Assembly: GCA_002698785.1 (NCBI GenBank)
Contig: PAAG01000036.1
Span: forward strand, 1 to 64,000
Reading direction: 5' to 3'
From: Verrucomicrobiales bacterium
Lineage (GTDB): Bacteria; Verrucomicrobiota; Verrucomicrobiia; Verrucomicrobiales; DEV007
Length of the DNA: 64,000 bases
Below, in pieces: positions 35,064 through 43,567 of the stretch (positions are counted from its first letter, which is position 1; every line of letters starts with the position of its first letter). A model generated the notes under the pieces. It was not told the origin of the DNA. It was given only the letters and a program-made list of their open reading frames with translations, and made no database searches. The translations under genes and the position numbers were made by a program.

Positions 35064-36608
35064 ATGCCTGACTTTCACTACGAGTTCCATCAAGAGGGCT
35101 GCGCAGGAGGAATATCTGCCCCTCTAATCGATCCCCACTCCGTCAACGGAAACCCTGGCGTGATTCGGCTTGGATATGCAGAACTAATGAATGCGCAACT
35201 TAGGCTGGGGGTCTACCCAGGAATTCAATGGAACCACGATGAAATTGCCTGGCGTGTCTATGCCTTCATGATTGGATTTGATCGGGTCGCTTCTGCAGGT
35301 GGACTCCCCGGGGGCCCACCTCCTATACATGCAGCCCCCCAGGCTCCGACATTTCTACCCAACGCCGCGTTTGCCCAGTTCCTGCCACCAAGCGAAGTCG
35401 CAAGGAAACTAGACTCAACCGAAAAGGGACAGATCGGCTATCATGTTGGAACAGCCGTGGGCGGAGCGCTCGCGACTTACCTGAATCCGATGCTCTCTCC
35501 AACTACCTGCTGGTTTGCTTTTCACCTGTCGCGATCAATTAAGGAAAACGGCCGCTTCACTTTCCTCAATACGCGTCGGCCCGATATAGCAGCATTCGCC
35601 ATAGATACGTTGCCCCCGCATAGAATTGGGCCACTCATTGTCTGGGAGAACAAGGGACACTGCTCATCAGCCGCCGGAAGCATTGCAGCAATGCGGAGAA
35701 ACCTCGATCAGACACGAGCACTGGTGGAATGTTTACAGCTACCTAACTTGCCAGTTGGCGGAGTCATGTATCCAGCAATGCAAATGAATCCTCCCTTACC
35801 CGTCGCAGCGAGATTTGCTTCTATGGTAGACGTATACAATGGAAATTATCGTGTGCAGGTGATCGATCCACCCGGAGAAGAAAAGCCACAGAGATTTCTC
35901 GACGGAAACCAGATGACTGGATTCTTGAACGCTTACTACCACTCCTTTGCAGAAATAATCCACTCACACAACGCTCGCCAGCAACGCTACGGGAAGAGAA
36001 CCTTCCACGTCGTCGCACTCCCCAGAGGAGTTACACTTGGAATGGACTCCCGCATTATAGAGTCACTGGAAGGTACCAACAATATGGCATCGATTGGTAA
36101 ATTTCTCGCAGAAGGATACCAGGAATTGAATAATGAGAAAGATGCGCTCTACGTCGATCCCACAGGAATTCTCGTGGAGTTGCAACCAAATTGGGGGCAC
36201 CCACCAAAGAAGCCGTCAGTCCCCGTTCGTCGCAAACGTGCCCGGAGCGATCCAGAAAAAGAAAATCAGCAATACAACGAGAACCCGGAAATTCCCGAAT
36301 TACTTTGGAAGCGAGTGCTGATGGCTGATCGAGTAGAAATATGGAATCCAGAAAATAACTCACTCGAAGAAATTCTTTTTGATCGATCAGACGATTACGA
36401 AATCCCTGAACAAGAGAACTCTCACGAAGACAAAGATCCGGAGGAGACATCTCAAAAACTTATCGTATCAAAATTCCAGACAGGCCAATCTGCACCCCGC
36501 GTTTCAACAGACCTCGTGTCACCCGAAATCTACTATAAAATCCGCGCCCTGTGCAGTTCCCGGGTCGCAAAGAAGAGGAGACTACTCGGAGGTGGTCCGG
36601 AACCATAA
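35064..36608 (+). CDS. Uncharacterised protein with PD-(D/E)xK-like motif
   Basis: A 514-residue cytosolic protein. Near residues 173-200, RRPDIAAF followed by IGPLIVWENKGH has the spacing and strand pattern of PD-(D/E)xK nucleases (Asp, then Glu-x-Lys). Upstream helices (about 115-170) and the downstream SIAAMRRNLDQTRALVE helix fit the fold. The C-terminal 130 residues are acidic, low-complexity (RARSDPEKENQQYNENPEIP) and end in a basic patch (VAKKRRLLGGG). No other family is recognised. Nuclease activity is inferred from the motif only. It is divergent from the 496-residue gene. Confidence 0.72.
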   Translation: MPDFHYEFHQEGCAGGISAPLIDPHSVNGNPGVIRLGYAELMNAQLRLGVYPGIQWNHDEIAWRVYAFMIGFDRVASAGGLPGGPPPIHAAPQAPTFLPNAAFAQFLPPSEVARKLDSTEKGQIGYHVGTAVGGALATYLNPMLSPTTCWFAFHLSRSIKENGRFTFLNTRRPDIAAFAIDTLPPHRIGPLIVWENKGHCSSAAGSIAAMRRNLDQTRALVECLQLPNLPVGGVMYPAMQMNPPLPVAARFASMVDVYNGNYRVQVIDPPGEEKPQRFLDGNQMTGFLNAYYHSFAEIIHSHNARQQRYGKRTFHVVALPRGVTLGMDSRIIESLEGTNNMASIGKFLAEGYQELNNEKDALYVDPTGILVELQPNWGHPPKKPSVPVRRKRARSDPEKENQQYNENPEIPELLWKRVLMADRVEIWNPENNSLEEILFDRSDDYEIPEQENSHEDKDPEETSQKLIVSKFQTGQSAPRVSTDLVSPEIYYKIRALCSSRVAKKRRLLGGGPEP

Positions 36609-36980
36609 TTAAGTCATCTCCCCGATGATCCCTTCAACCCTTTCCCTTGTTGCAGAGAAAACGGTCGTCGACACGAAAATCTCCCCGTCGCGAAACCAGT
36701 AGCCTTCTGCACTTCCGCCAATCCAAACTTCGTGCTTCGCGAGTTCAGAAATCAAATCTCCGCCACCATCTATATCGAGTACGCAGAACCGAAAGCCATC
36801 TGGCAGATCCAGTCTCTGCAAAGATTCGCATATCCGCTGAAAACCCATTACAGCCGGACATGACCAGAACGCCATCAAGAGGAGAACACCTACCTCGATA
36901 TCGAGCGTGCCGGCGTTCTCATCAGATTGATATTCATACGAGGAATACAGCCCCTTGCTGTATTCTCTTAATATCTTCAT
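36609..36980 (-). CDS. Small protein with thioredoxin-fold-like pattern
   Basis: From the ATG at 36980 the product is 123 residues; a longer reading to 37040 exists. VGVLLLMAFWSCPAVMGFQR followed by FRFCVLDIDGGGDLISELAK resembles the first half of a thioredoxin fold, where the WCxxC site is reduced to WSCPAV. Redox activity is therefore doubtful. Its stop abuts the stop of the convergent PD-(D/E)xK-like gene. It could be a binding or immunity-type partner of the cassette. Confidence 0.55.
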   Translation of the reverse strand: MKILREYSKGLYSSYEYQSDENAGTLDIEVGVLLLMAFWSCPAVMGFQRICESLQRLDLPDGFRFCVLDIDGGGDLISELAKHEVWIGGSAEGYWFRDGEIFVSTTVFSATRERVEGIIGEMT

Positions 36981-37143
36981 TCCATCAGTCCTGCCTGGCA
37001 TTCTGCTCTCACCACAATATATCAATATAAATAAATTCAAGGCTACCGAGAGTCATACCGGAAAAAAGGACACAAACCGGCGCTCGAAAAAAAGCAGGAC
37101 ACAACGGGAGAAAATTGCAATAATCCCCCATCCCAAGGTCCTC

Positions 37144-38037
37144 ATGAAAACCATCACTCCCACCGCAGCAAACGAGTCCAGCGATGCCACCTATCTCGAT
37201 GTTCGCTTGCTCGACGATTACCAGCATTCCCACATCGCCGGAGCCGTCAGCAACTGCGTGTTCGAAGTCGCCTTCACCGATCGCCTCGAAGGAGCCACCC
37301 CTGACAAAGACGCCATCTACATCGTCTACGGCGCAAACGAGAAAAGCAAAGAAGCCGAAATGGCCATCGAGAAAATGGAGCGACTCGGCTACACCAACCT
37401 CACCCTGCTCGAAGGAGGCTACACCGCCTGGACCGCTGCCGACCTCCCCACCGAAGGCACCGGCGATCCCCCTGCCGAACCCAACATTCCCGAAGGCACC
37501 CACCAGCTCGACCTCGGCCAGAGCTACCTCATGTGGACCGGACGCAACCTTCTCAATAACCACAACGGTCGCGTCGGCATCAAATCCGGCGAAGTAGAAA
37601 TCAAAGACGGCAAACTCACTGGCGGCCGCTTCGTAATCGACATGACCAACATCTGGTGCAACGACCTCCAGGGCGACGCCCACGATGGACTCATCTCCCA
37701 CCTCAAGAGCCACGACTTCTTCGACGTCGAGCACCACCCCGAAGCCGTCCTCGAAATCCGCAGCGCAAAAGCCATCGAAGACGCCCCTCCCGGCACCCAG
37801 AACCTCATCATCACCGGCGACCTCACCCTTAAAGGTAAAACCGCCCCCGTCGAGCTCGCCGCCGTCGCAGGAGTGACACCCGAGAAACAACTCGCCGCCC
37901 AGAGTTCCTTTCTCATCGACCGCACCGTCTGGAACGTCCTCTACGGCTCCGGCAAACTCTTCAGCCGAGTCGGCATGCACCTCGTCAACGACCTCGTCGA
38001 TATAGAAGTGAAGGCCGTCACGCTACCGCCTTCTTAA
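37144..38037 (+). CDS. Rhodanese-like / YceI-like fusion protein
   Basis: A 297-residue protein from the ATG at 37144. Residues 17-105 are rhodanese-like (YLDVRLLDDYQHSHIAGAVS, then LTLLEGGYTAWTAADLP), but the active-site loop reads IVYGANEKS, with Gly where the catalytic Cys of a sulfurtransferase belongs, so this half is probably binding only. Residues 118-297 are a YceI-type lipocalin-like barrel (VDMTNIW-type segment FVIDMTNIWCNDLQGDAH, then LTLKGKTAPVEL, VWNVLYGSGKLFS), whose family binds isoprenoids such as polyprenyl quinones. There is no signal peptide, unlike typical YceI. Fragments of this gene lie at 33.2 kb (5') and 43.05 kb (3'). Confidence 0.88.
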   Translation: MKTITPTAANESSDATYLDVRLLDDYQHSHIAGAVSNCVFEVAFTDRLEGATPDKDAIYIVYGANEKSKEAEMAIEKMERLGYTNLTLLEGGYTAWTAADLPTEGTGDPPAEPNIPEGTHQLDLGQSYLMWTGRNLLNNHNGRVGIKSGEVEIKDGKLTGGRFVIDMTNIWCNDLQGDAHDGLISHLKSHDFFDVEHHPEAVLEIRSAKAIEDAPPGTQNLIITGDLTLKGKTAPVELAAVAGVTPEKQLAAQSSFLIDRTVWNVLYGSGKLFSRVGMHLVNDLVDIEVKAVTLPPS

Positions 38038-38124
38038 GAGGCGTTCCCCTCTCTTACACCGCCCCACTCCGCATACCCACATGCGGGAGTTGTCCGCATC
38101 GGCACGGTAGCTTACAACACCGGG

Positions 38125-39972
38125 ATGCCCCCCAGACTCTCCCTTTCCGTTGGTGTGTGTTTGCTAGTCATCCTGCTCACCGGTCGCGCTTCCGGTGATA
38201 CCGCTACCTACGAAGTCCAGAGCAATGTCATGATCCCCATGCGGGATGGAGTTCAGCTGGCAGCAGACATCTACCTCCCCAGAAAAGACGGAAAAGTGCT
38301 CGGCGGCCCATTACCCGTCGTACTGACCCGCACTCCCTACGGAAAAGGCACGAGCGAAGCGAGAGCCTACACACCCCACGGATTCGCCGTTGTCGCACAG
38401 GACACCAGAGGAAGAGGCAAGTCAGAAGGAACGTGGACCTGGATGACCACCGACCGAGAAGATGGCTACGACACCCTCGAATGGATCGCAAAGCAGCCAT
38501 GGTCGAACGGAAAAATCGGCATGACGGGCAACTCCTACGTCGGCGCTACCCAGCATCTCGCGGCGATGTCGCAATCCCCTCACCTCACCACCGTCATTCC
38601 CTCAAACCCATCCATCAATCATGGTATCGGGAGCGTCATCTACGGCGGTGCCTTTCGTCTCCGTGTCGTGAACTGGGTCGTAGGCAATGCCGCCAACAGC
38701 AGCCTCTCCCGAGACCCCGCCTACAAAGAAGCACTGCAACGCCAGGCCGGACAGAAAGAATACTACCTCACCCACATGCCCCTTCGAAGGGGAACGACTC
38801 CGCTACGCATCATCCCGGAGTATGAAAACATGATCGTCGATATGCTGGAACACCGCCGAAACGACGAATTCTGGCGTTTCAGTAACATCATCGACTATGT
38901 CGACGAGCACAAAGATATCCCCGTCTTCATGGTCGGTGGCTGGTACGACCTCTTCAGCACCAGCACGACTGAGACCTACATGGCGCTGAAGGAAACTAAC
39001 AAAGCCCCCACCCATCTCATCATGGGACCATGGCCCCACAGCCCCGGTGGACGTTCTCACGCCCAGGTCGACTTCGGCCCCGACGCCGCCGTAAACATGG
39101 GTTCCGTAAACCGCGTCTGGTTCGATCGCTGGTTGAACAACGACGAAACCGAGTTCGGGAAAAACGTCCCTTTCCGCACCCCCGTCCGCCTCTTTGTCAT
39201 GGGAACCGGAGACGGCCACAAGACAGAAGACGGAAAGCTCTATCACGGAGGCTACTGGCGAGACGCCCCCGACTACCCCTTGCCCGAGGCAGTCGAGACA
39301 AACTACTACCTCCACACCGGTGGCGAACTCACCCCTGACAAACCAGCAGCCCCTACCGCATCCACCACCTACCAGTTCGATCCCAGCGATCCCGTGCCCA
39401 CCGTAGGCGGCTGCATCGTGGGTGGAGTCTCCGGCGCCTGGAACCAGTGGGGCGGCAAACATGTCTGGAATGCAAAAGAACCCATGCCTCTCTCCATGCG
39501 GAACGACGTGCTAGTCTTCACCACCCCTCCCCTCGAGAAAGACACCACCATCGTAGGCCCCATCACCGTCAAACTGTGGGCCACCTCTTCCGCCATCGAT
39601 ACCGACTTCACCGCCAAACTTCTCGACGTCTATCCCTCCACCAAAGAGTTCCCCGATGGATTCGACCTCATCATGGGCGACGGCATCATTCGCGCCCGCT
39701 ATCGCGAATCCGACAAGGAAGAGACCTTCATGACACCCGGCGAGACCTACGAATTCGAAATCAAGCTCGACCCGTGCAGCAACGTTTTCAAAAAAGGCCA
39801 CCGCATCCGCGTCGACATCTCCAGCAGCAACTTCCCCCGCTTCGATGTGAACCCGAACAGCGGCGAACCCGCCAACGACTACCGGCAAAAGATCATCGCC
39901 ACCAACACGATCTTCCACAACAGCGAACACCCCTCACACATCATCCTCCCCCTCGTCCCCGCAGGCGAATAG
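38125..39972 (+). CDS. Exported CocE/NonD-family hydrolase (X-Pro dipeptidyl-peptidase type)
   Basis: A 615-residue protein with signal peptide (LSLSVGVCLLVILLTGRASG). The N-terminal alpha/beta hydrolase (VMIPMRDGVQLAADIYLP, then IGMTGNSYVGATQHLAA with nucleophile Ser near residue 136) and the later MGPWPHSPGG with a catalytic His are present. The C-terminal jelly-roll (about 420-610: DVLVFTTPPLEKDTTIVGPI, then GHRIRVDISSSNFPRFDVNP) is typical of the CocE family. Members hydrolyse esters or N-acyl bonds such as Xaa-Pro or beta-lactam side chains; the substrate is unknown. Codons are strongly C-ending. Confidence 0.92.
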   Translation: MPPRLSLSVGVCLLVILLTGRASGDTATYEVQSNVMIPMRDGVQLAADIYLPRKDGKVLGGPLPVVLTRTPYGKGTSEARAYTPHGFAVVAQDTRGRGKSEGTWTWMTTDREDGYDTLEWIAKQPWSNGKIGMTGNSYVGATQHLAAMSQSPHLTTVIPSNPSINHGIGSVIYGGAFRLRVVNWVVGNAANSSLSRDPAYKEALQRQAGQKEYYLTHMPLRRGTTPLRIIPEYENMIVDMLEHRRNDEFWRFSNIIDYVDEHKDIPVFMVGGWYDLFSTSTTETYMALKETNKAPTHLIMGPWPHSPGGRSHAQVDFGPDAAVNMGSVNRVWFDRWLNNDETEFGKNVPFRTPVRLFVMGTGDGHKTEDGKLYHGGYWRDAPDYPLPEAVETNYYLHTGGELTPDKPAAPTASTTYQFDPSDPVPTVGGCIVGGVSGAWNQWGGKHVWNAKEPMPLSMRNDVLVFTTPPLEKDTTIVGPITVKLWATSSAIDTDFTAKLLDVYPSTKEFPDGFDLIMGDGIIRARYRESDKEETFMTPGETYEFEIKLDPCSNVFKKGHRIRVDISSSNFPRFDVNPNSGEPANDYRQKIIATNTIFHNSEHPSHIILPLVPAGE

Positions 39973-40005
39973 GCCTACCCTGCCACTCCCACAAAGCTTC
40001 CCCCG

Positions 40006-41217
40006 ATGAACACCACCCGACGACAATTTCTGAAAAACACCGGCGCCGCCAGTCTCGGCCTCGGCATGGCTACCCCATCATTCGCACAGTCCGCCTCAAA
40101 AAAGATCGCTCCCCCCGAAGCCTGGACCCTTCACGGCGAACAATTCCGCTACACTGGAGAACACGAAAACGGATGGATCCAGAATTTCACCTCCACCGTC
40201 GAACCCCTCCCCGACAATCGCTGGCGCGTCTGGACCAGCACCTCCGTCCCCAAGAGCGAAATCAAAAACATCGGCTACCACGAAGGAACCATCGGCGGAA
40301 AATGGAAAGCCGTCCACGCCGTGTGCACCACCGGAGAGCCAGATCCCGATGCCGAGCTGGCCATCGGAGGAATGCCCGAGGGCTCCCACCCCGTCCAGGT
40401 CGTCACCCTTCGCCTGCAGGGCGGGCGCACCCGCCTTTACTTCTGGGCCCACGGCGGAGGAGTCGTCCGCTACGTCGCCGCCGATAGCATCGACGAATCC
40501 GCACGACGCTTCCGAGTTATAAATCCTCTCACCCCCTGCCTCTACCACCCTGGCGACCGAGCCGTCAGCGGAGCCATAACCAGCGAAGCCGGCCTCACAC
40601 GACGCGCCAAGCAGGAAGCCCACCCCATCGCCGGAGAAGAACTCGCCACCGCTGCCCTTCTCTCTAACGATGCCACCAACGTCTACCAACTTCCCGACGG
40701 CACCTTCGAGATGTACTCCGTCGCCCTCGTGCAGGTAGAAAAAGACGATCCACGCTACGCCCCGCAGGACAACCTCAAAGGCTACATGCGCGTCATCGAT
40801 CGCTACACCAGTGCCGACGGACTCACTTGGGGAAACCGGAAACGCGTCATCACACCCGACGCCGACGACCCCATCGACCAGCAGTTCTACTACCTGTCCG
40901 TTACCTACACCGACCAGGGTCGCCTCGGACTTCTCGGCAGCTACAGCCTCGATGCCCAGGCCATCGACATCGAGCCATGCTACTCCGACGACGGCATCAC
41001 GTGGCACCGCCCCGCCCGCACCCCGTGGATTCCTCGCGATAAGCCCGGCAAAGGCGTCGCCACCTACCTCCTTCACGCCCCGCACAACCTCGTGCAGAGA
41101 GATGGAAAATGGTGGCTCTTCTACACCGGCGGCAACTTCGCCCACAACCACAAGCACTCCCACGGAGAACCCGACCGAGCCATCCTCGCCGCCTCCTGCG
41201 ATTCCCTCTGGGTATAA
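40006..41217 (+). CDS. Tat-exported protein, probable beta-propeller
   Basis: This 403-residue product has a twin-arginine signal (TTRRQFLKNTGAASLGLGMA). The mature part has recurring strands with 'YSDDGITWHRP', 'LTWGNRKRVITP' and 'WWLFYTGGNFAH', the style of five-bladed GH43/GH32-like or exo-acting beta-propellers. I cannot place catalytic acids with confidence. It starts 33 bases after the CocE-type gene and is probably co-transcribed. Confidence 0.8.
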   Translation: MNTTRRQFLKNTGAASLGLGMATPSFAQSASKKIAPPEAWTLHGEQFRYTGEHENGWIQNFTSTVEPLPDNRWRVWTSTSVPKSEIKNIGYHEGTIGGKWKAVHAVCTTGEPDPDAELAIGGMPEGSHPVQVVTLRLQGGRTRLYFWAHGGGVVRYVAADSIDESARRFRVINPLTPCLYHPGDRAVSGAITSEAGLTRRAKQEAHPIAGEELATAALLSNDATNVYQLPDGTFEMYSVALVQVEKDDPRYAPQDNLKGYMRVIDRYTSADGLTWGNRKRVITPDADDPIDQQFYYLSVTYTDQGRLGLLGSYSLDAQAIDIEPCYSDDGITWHRPARTPWIPRDKPGKGVATYLLHAPHNLVQRDGKWWLFYTGGNFAHNHKHSHGEPDRAILAASCDSLWV

Positions 41218-41299
41218 AGGCAGTCTGCAACAGGCCCGCCCCACAGTCCGCACTTCAGTCTCTGGCGTTGCCGACAACAGCGATCATACTGAGCAGCTT

Positions 41300-43018
41300 A
41301 TGAGAAAAGAGCTGCCCAGTCCTCACCCATTTCTCGCCATCGTGGCAGCGGCCGTCGCCTCGCTCATTCTCACGCACACCGCATTCCCCTGGGGAGGCGG
41401 ACACGATCCCCTCAACGAGATCGCCGTAGAGCACCTTCCCGCCCCCATCAGGCAAATGCTCACCCCCGAACTCCAGCACAAAATCGTCGAATGGTCCCAC
41501 GCCCCCGACGATTTCACACCGTGGGAAGAACAGACAAAAATCACACTCCACCCCGACGACCTCGCCTTTCTCCACAGCCTCGGGATGAACCACCCCTACG
41601 CCCTCCACGCACCACGTGGCCAGGCCGCAAACTTCATCCTCCTCACAAATGCCTTTCGCGAAAACGCTCCCGAGCGCATCGCCTACTGGTCCGCCTGTCT
41701 CCTCCACACCTTCGCCGACGAAGCCGCCGCCAACCACGATCCCCTCGTCCACTTCATCACCTACGGATTCAAAGGCGGCTACCAGATCGACCTTAGCGAA
41801 AGCGGCGTCCTCGACTTCGTCGAAGTCACCCGCACCACCGAAGACCGCGCCACCATCGACAACCTCCTCAAAGACTACGCCCCCAACCCACTCGGAACCG
41901 ATCCCGACGACGTCCTCGTAAAAATCATGCTCCACGGCCTCGAAGCCAACGTCTACCTCACCGAGCGCGGCGCCCGCGTCGCACACACCTTTTCCCAAGA
42001 CGCCTCCGAAGCCGAAATCACCGACGGGCGCAAAGCACTCGCCGAACTCGGCTGCTACGGCATCCGCACCGGAGTCGACGCCATCCTCACCGCCTACCAG
42101 TTCGCCACCTCCGGCGCCACCACCCTCACACTGACAAAAACCATCCAGCAGACCTACGAAGAACAGCGAACCACCTTCCTCGCCAATCGCCCCCTCTCCC
42201 ACGACGCAGCCTACCACGGACTGCTCGACACACCCGCCCATCACGACAGCCCCGCCATCGGAGTCATCCTCGAGCCATCGCAGACCATGAACAAATCCGA
42301 CCTCAGCTTCACGTCGAAATGGCTCACCTCCGCCACCATGCGCCTGCTGAGAGATACCGATACCCCCTACCGTCCCCTCGACCTCCGCACCCTGACACCT
42401 GCACACACACAAGATCCCGCCGACCTGCCAGTCATCATCATCTGCGCCGGCGCCCTTCGCCCCGCCCCCGCGCGACAATGGCTCCAGGCATACGCCGAAA
42501 AAGGCGGCCACATACTCCTCATCGGAGGCGAACACGCCGACCTCCTCGGTCCCCTGTCCGAAGCCCTCATCGACGTATCCGAAAACACCCACCTCCCCGT
42601 CACCTCCAGATACGGGCAGAACAACACCACCTACATCGACAACCTCAGCATTCGATTCCTCAACGAATTCGCCGACGAAAAACCAGACCGAACATTCCCC
42701 TTCCTTCACAACCCCGACACCAAAAGCGGATGGCAAAAGCCCAAGTGCAACTACGCCCTGCCCGCCACCACACCGAACGTCCGCCCCCTCGCCCAACTCA
42801 TAGAAGGCACCGACACCATCGACATCGCCGGAGTCGCCCTCGACCAAGACGGACGTCCCATGCACATCTTCATCCCCGAATACCTCATCTCCCCCTACCT
42901 ACTGACCGAGCCAACCACCCCATTCGATCCCTCCCGCCCCACCTTCGATCCCATCGCCACCCGACTTATGAAAGCAGCCATCAAGCTGCTCCGTTCAGAA
43001 CAATCGCCCGCAAAATAA
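41300..43018 (+). CDS. Zinc-dependent phospholipase C-like protein with C-terminal Rossmann-like domain
   Basis: The start at 41300 gives 572 residues with a signal-like start (LAIVAAAVASLILTHTAFPW). The mature end WGGGHDPLNEIAVEHL, the HAPDDF segment and LLHTFADEAAANHDPLVH carry Trp/His/Asp residues arranged as in the zinc-dependent phospholipase C / S1-P1 fold, where a mature N-terminal Trp and several His/Asp bind three zincs. Residues 310-560 (DLPVIIICAGALRPAPARQW, then GHILLIGGEHADLLGPLSEA) look like a class I glutamine amidotransferase-type Rossmann fold without an obvious Cys nucleophile. The fusion is unusual. Phosphoesterase activity is inferred. Confidence 0.75.
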   Translation: MRKELPSPHPFLAIVAAAVASLILTHTAFPWGGGHDPLNEIAVEHLPAPIRQMLTPELQHKIVEWSHAPDDFTPWEEQTKITLHPDDLAFLHSLGMNHPYALHAPRGQAANFILLTNAFRENAPERIAYWSACLLHTFADEAAANHDPLVHFITYGFKGGYQIDLSESGVLDFVEVTRTTEDRATIDNLLKDYAPNPLGTDPDDVLVKIMLHGLEANVYLTERGARVAHTFSQDASEAEITDGRKALAELGCYGIRTGVDAILTAYQFATSGATTLTLTKTIQQTYEEQRTTFLANRPLSHDAAYHGLLDTPAHHDSPAIGVILEPSQTMNKSDLSFTSKWLTSATMRLLRDTDTPYRPLDLRTLTPAHTQDPADLPVIIICAGALRPAPARQWLQAYAEKGGHILLIGGEHADLLGPLSEALIDVSENTHLPVTSRYGQNNTTYIDNLSIRFLNEFADEKPDRTFPFLHNPDTKSGWQKPKCNYALPATTPNVRPLAQLIEGTDTIDIAGVALDQDGRPMHIFIPEYLISPYLLTEPTTPFDPSRPTFDPIATRLMKAAIKLLRSEQSPAK

Positions 43019-43034
43019 ACCCCTCGACCGCACC

Positions 43035-43127
43035 CTCTACAGCCCAGAAAAACACATCAGCCGAGTTCGGCATGCACCTGTCAACGACCTCGGTAGATAT
43101 TGAGGTGAAATCGGTCACGCTACCGGC
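43035..43127 (+). pseudogene. Fragment of the 3' end of a rhodanese-YceI gene
   Basis: Aligned with 37938-38030, the segment keeps long identical runs (TCAGCCGAG, CGGCATGCACCT, GTCAACGACCTCG, GTCACGCTACCG) but has small indels that break the frame. In one frame it still reads GMHLSTTSVDIEVKSVTLP against GMHLVNDLVDIEVKAVTLP. It is a decayed relic of the last 30 or so codons of a YceI domain. Confidence 0.8.
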
Positions 43128-43245
43128 GAAGGGATCATCGAGAGACCAACTGCTTTGCTTCCCCCCCACTGGCTTCACCGGAGAAGAAAGCAATGCTCAC
43201 GGGGTTGGCGTGAACGAACCGACACCGCGGCCCGAAATCAATAAG

Positions 43246-43272
43246 GTAGAGACCTGCGGCTCGCAGGTCTAC
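43246..43272. repeat. REP-like hairpin element, copy 3
   Basis: It is identical to copy 1 across GTAGAGACCTGCG, the loop, and CGCAGGTCTAC. Neighbouring bases differ, so the element itself is the conserved unit. Confidence 0.7.
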
Positions 43273-43468
43273 GTCACAGCCCCGGCCTCCCATCCCGTGC
43301 ATCGCGAAACCGGCCTCACGCGCGTTTTCAGGGAGAGAAAAACCAATCGGCTACGGCCCGATTCAAATCTACCGAATCCCGAGTCGAACACGTGATTTTC
43401 GAGGAGAAGCGACAGATCTAGTAGAGTGCCATACTTATCAATAACTACCTCTGTCATTACATACAATC

Positions 43469-43480
43469 GAACACGTGTTC
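43469..43480. promoter_or_regulatory. Perfect palindrome upstream of the TIR-like operon
   Basis: GAACACGTGTTC is a perfect 12-base palindrome 88 bases before the GTG start at 43568. A half-match (CGAACACGTG) is at about 43384. It could be the operator of the downstream pair. Confidence 0.4.
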
Positions 43481-43567
43481 AACGGTTTACCCTTTATTTA
43501 GTTGCTCCCTCAAATGCAATAGCACACCTTCCATCGAACCCCGCGTTTCCAGCCTCCCACTCTCACA

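Larger units (their letters stand above)
43019..43567. other. Intergenic region with gene fragment, hairpin element and palindrome
   Basis: No intact gene is present. From left to right it holds the 3' fragment of the rhodanese-YceI gene (43035-43127), the third hairpin element (43246-43272) and a 12-base palindrome (43469-43480). Confidence 0.7.

Noticed and set aside
33119-37192. Direct repeats considered as insertion-sequence ends
   Set aside because: There are no terminal inverted repeats and no transposase or integrase between them, and the repeat covers a gene start.
37009-37980. 323-codon minus frame over the rhodanese-YceI gene
   Set aside because: It is the mirror of a C-ending-codon gene; the translation is Val/Gly/Asp-rich low complexity, and the plus strand has clear rhodanese and YceI motifs.
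39447-40487. 346-codon plus frame bridging two genes
   Set aside because: The translation is Arg/His/Pro-rich, and it overlaps the CocE-type and Tat-exported genes out of phase.
41255-42865. 536-codon minus frame over the phospholipase C-like gene
   Set aside because: It has the same mirror effect of strong third-position C bias; the product is Gly/Val/Glu-rich without motifs.
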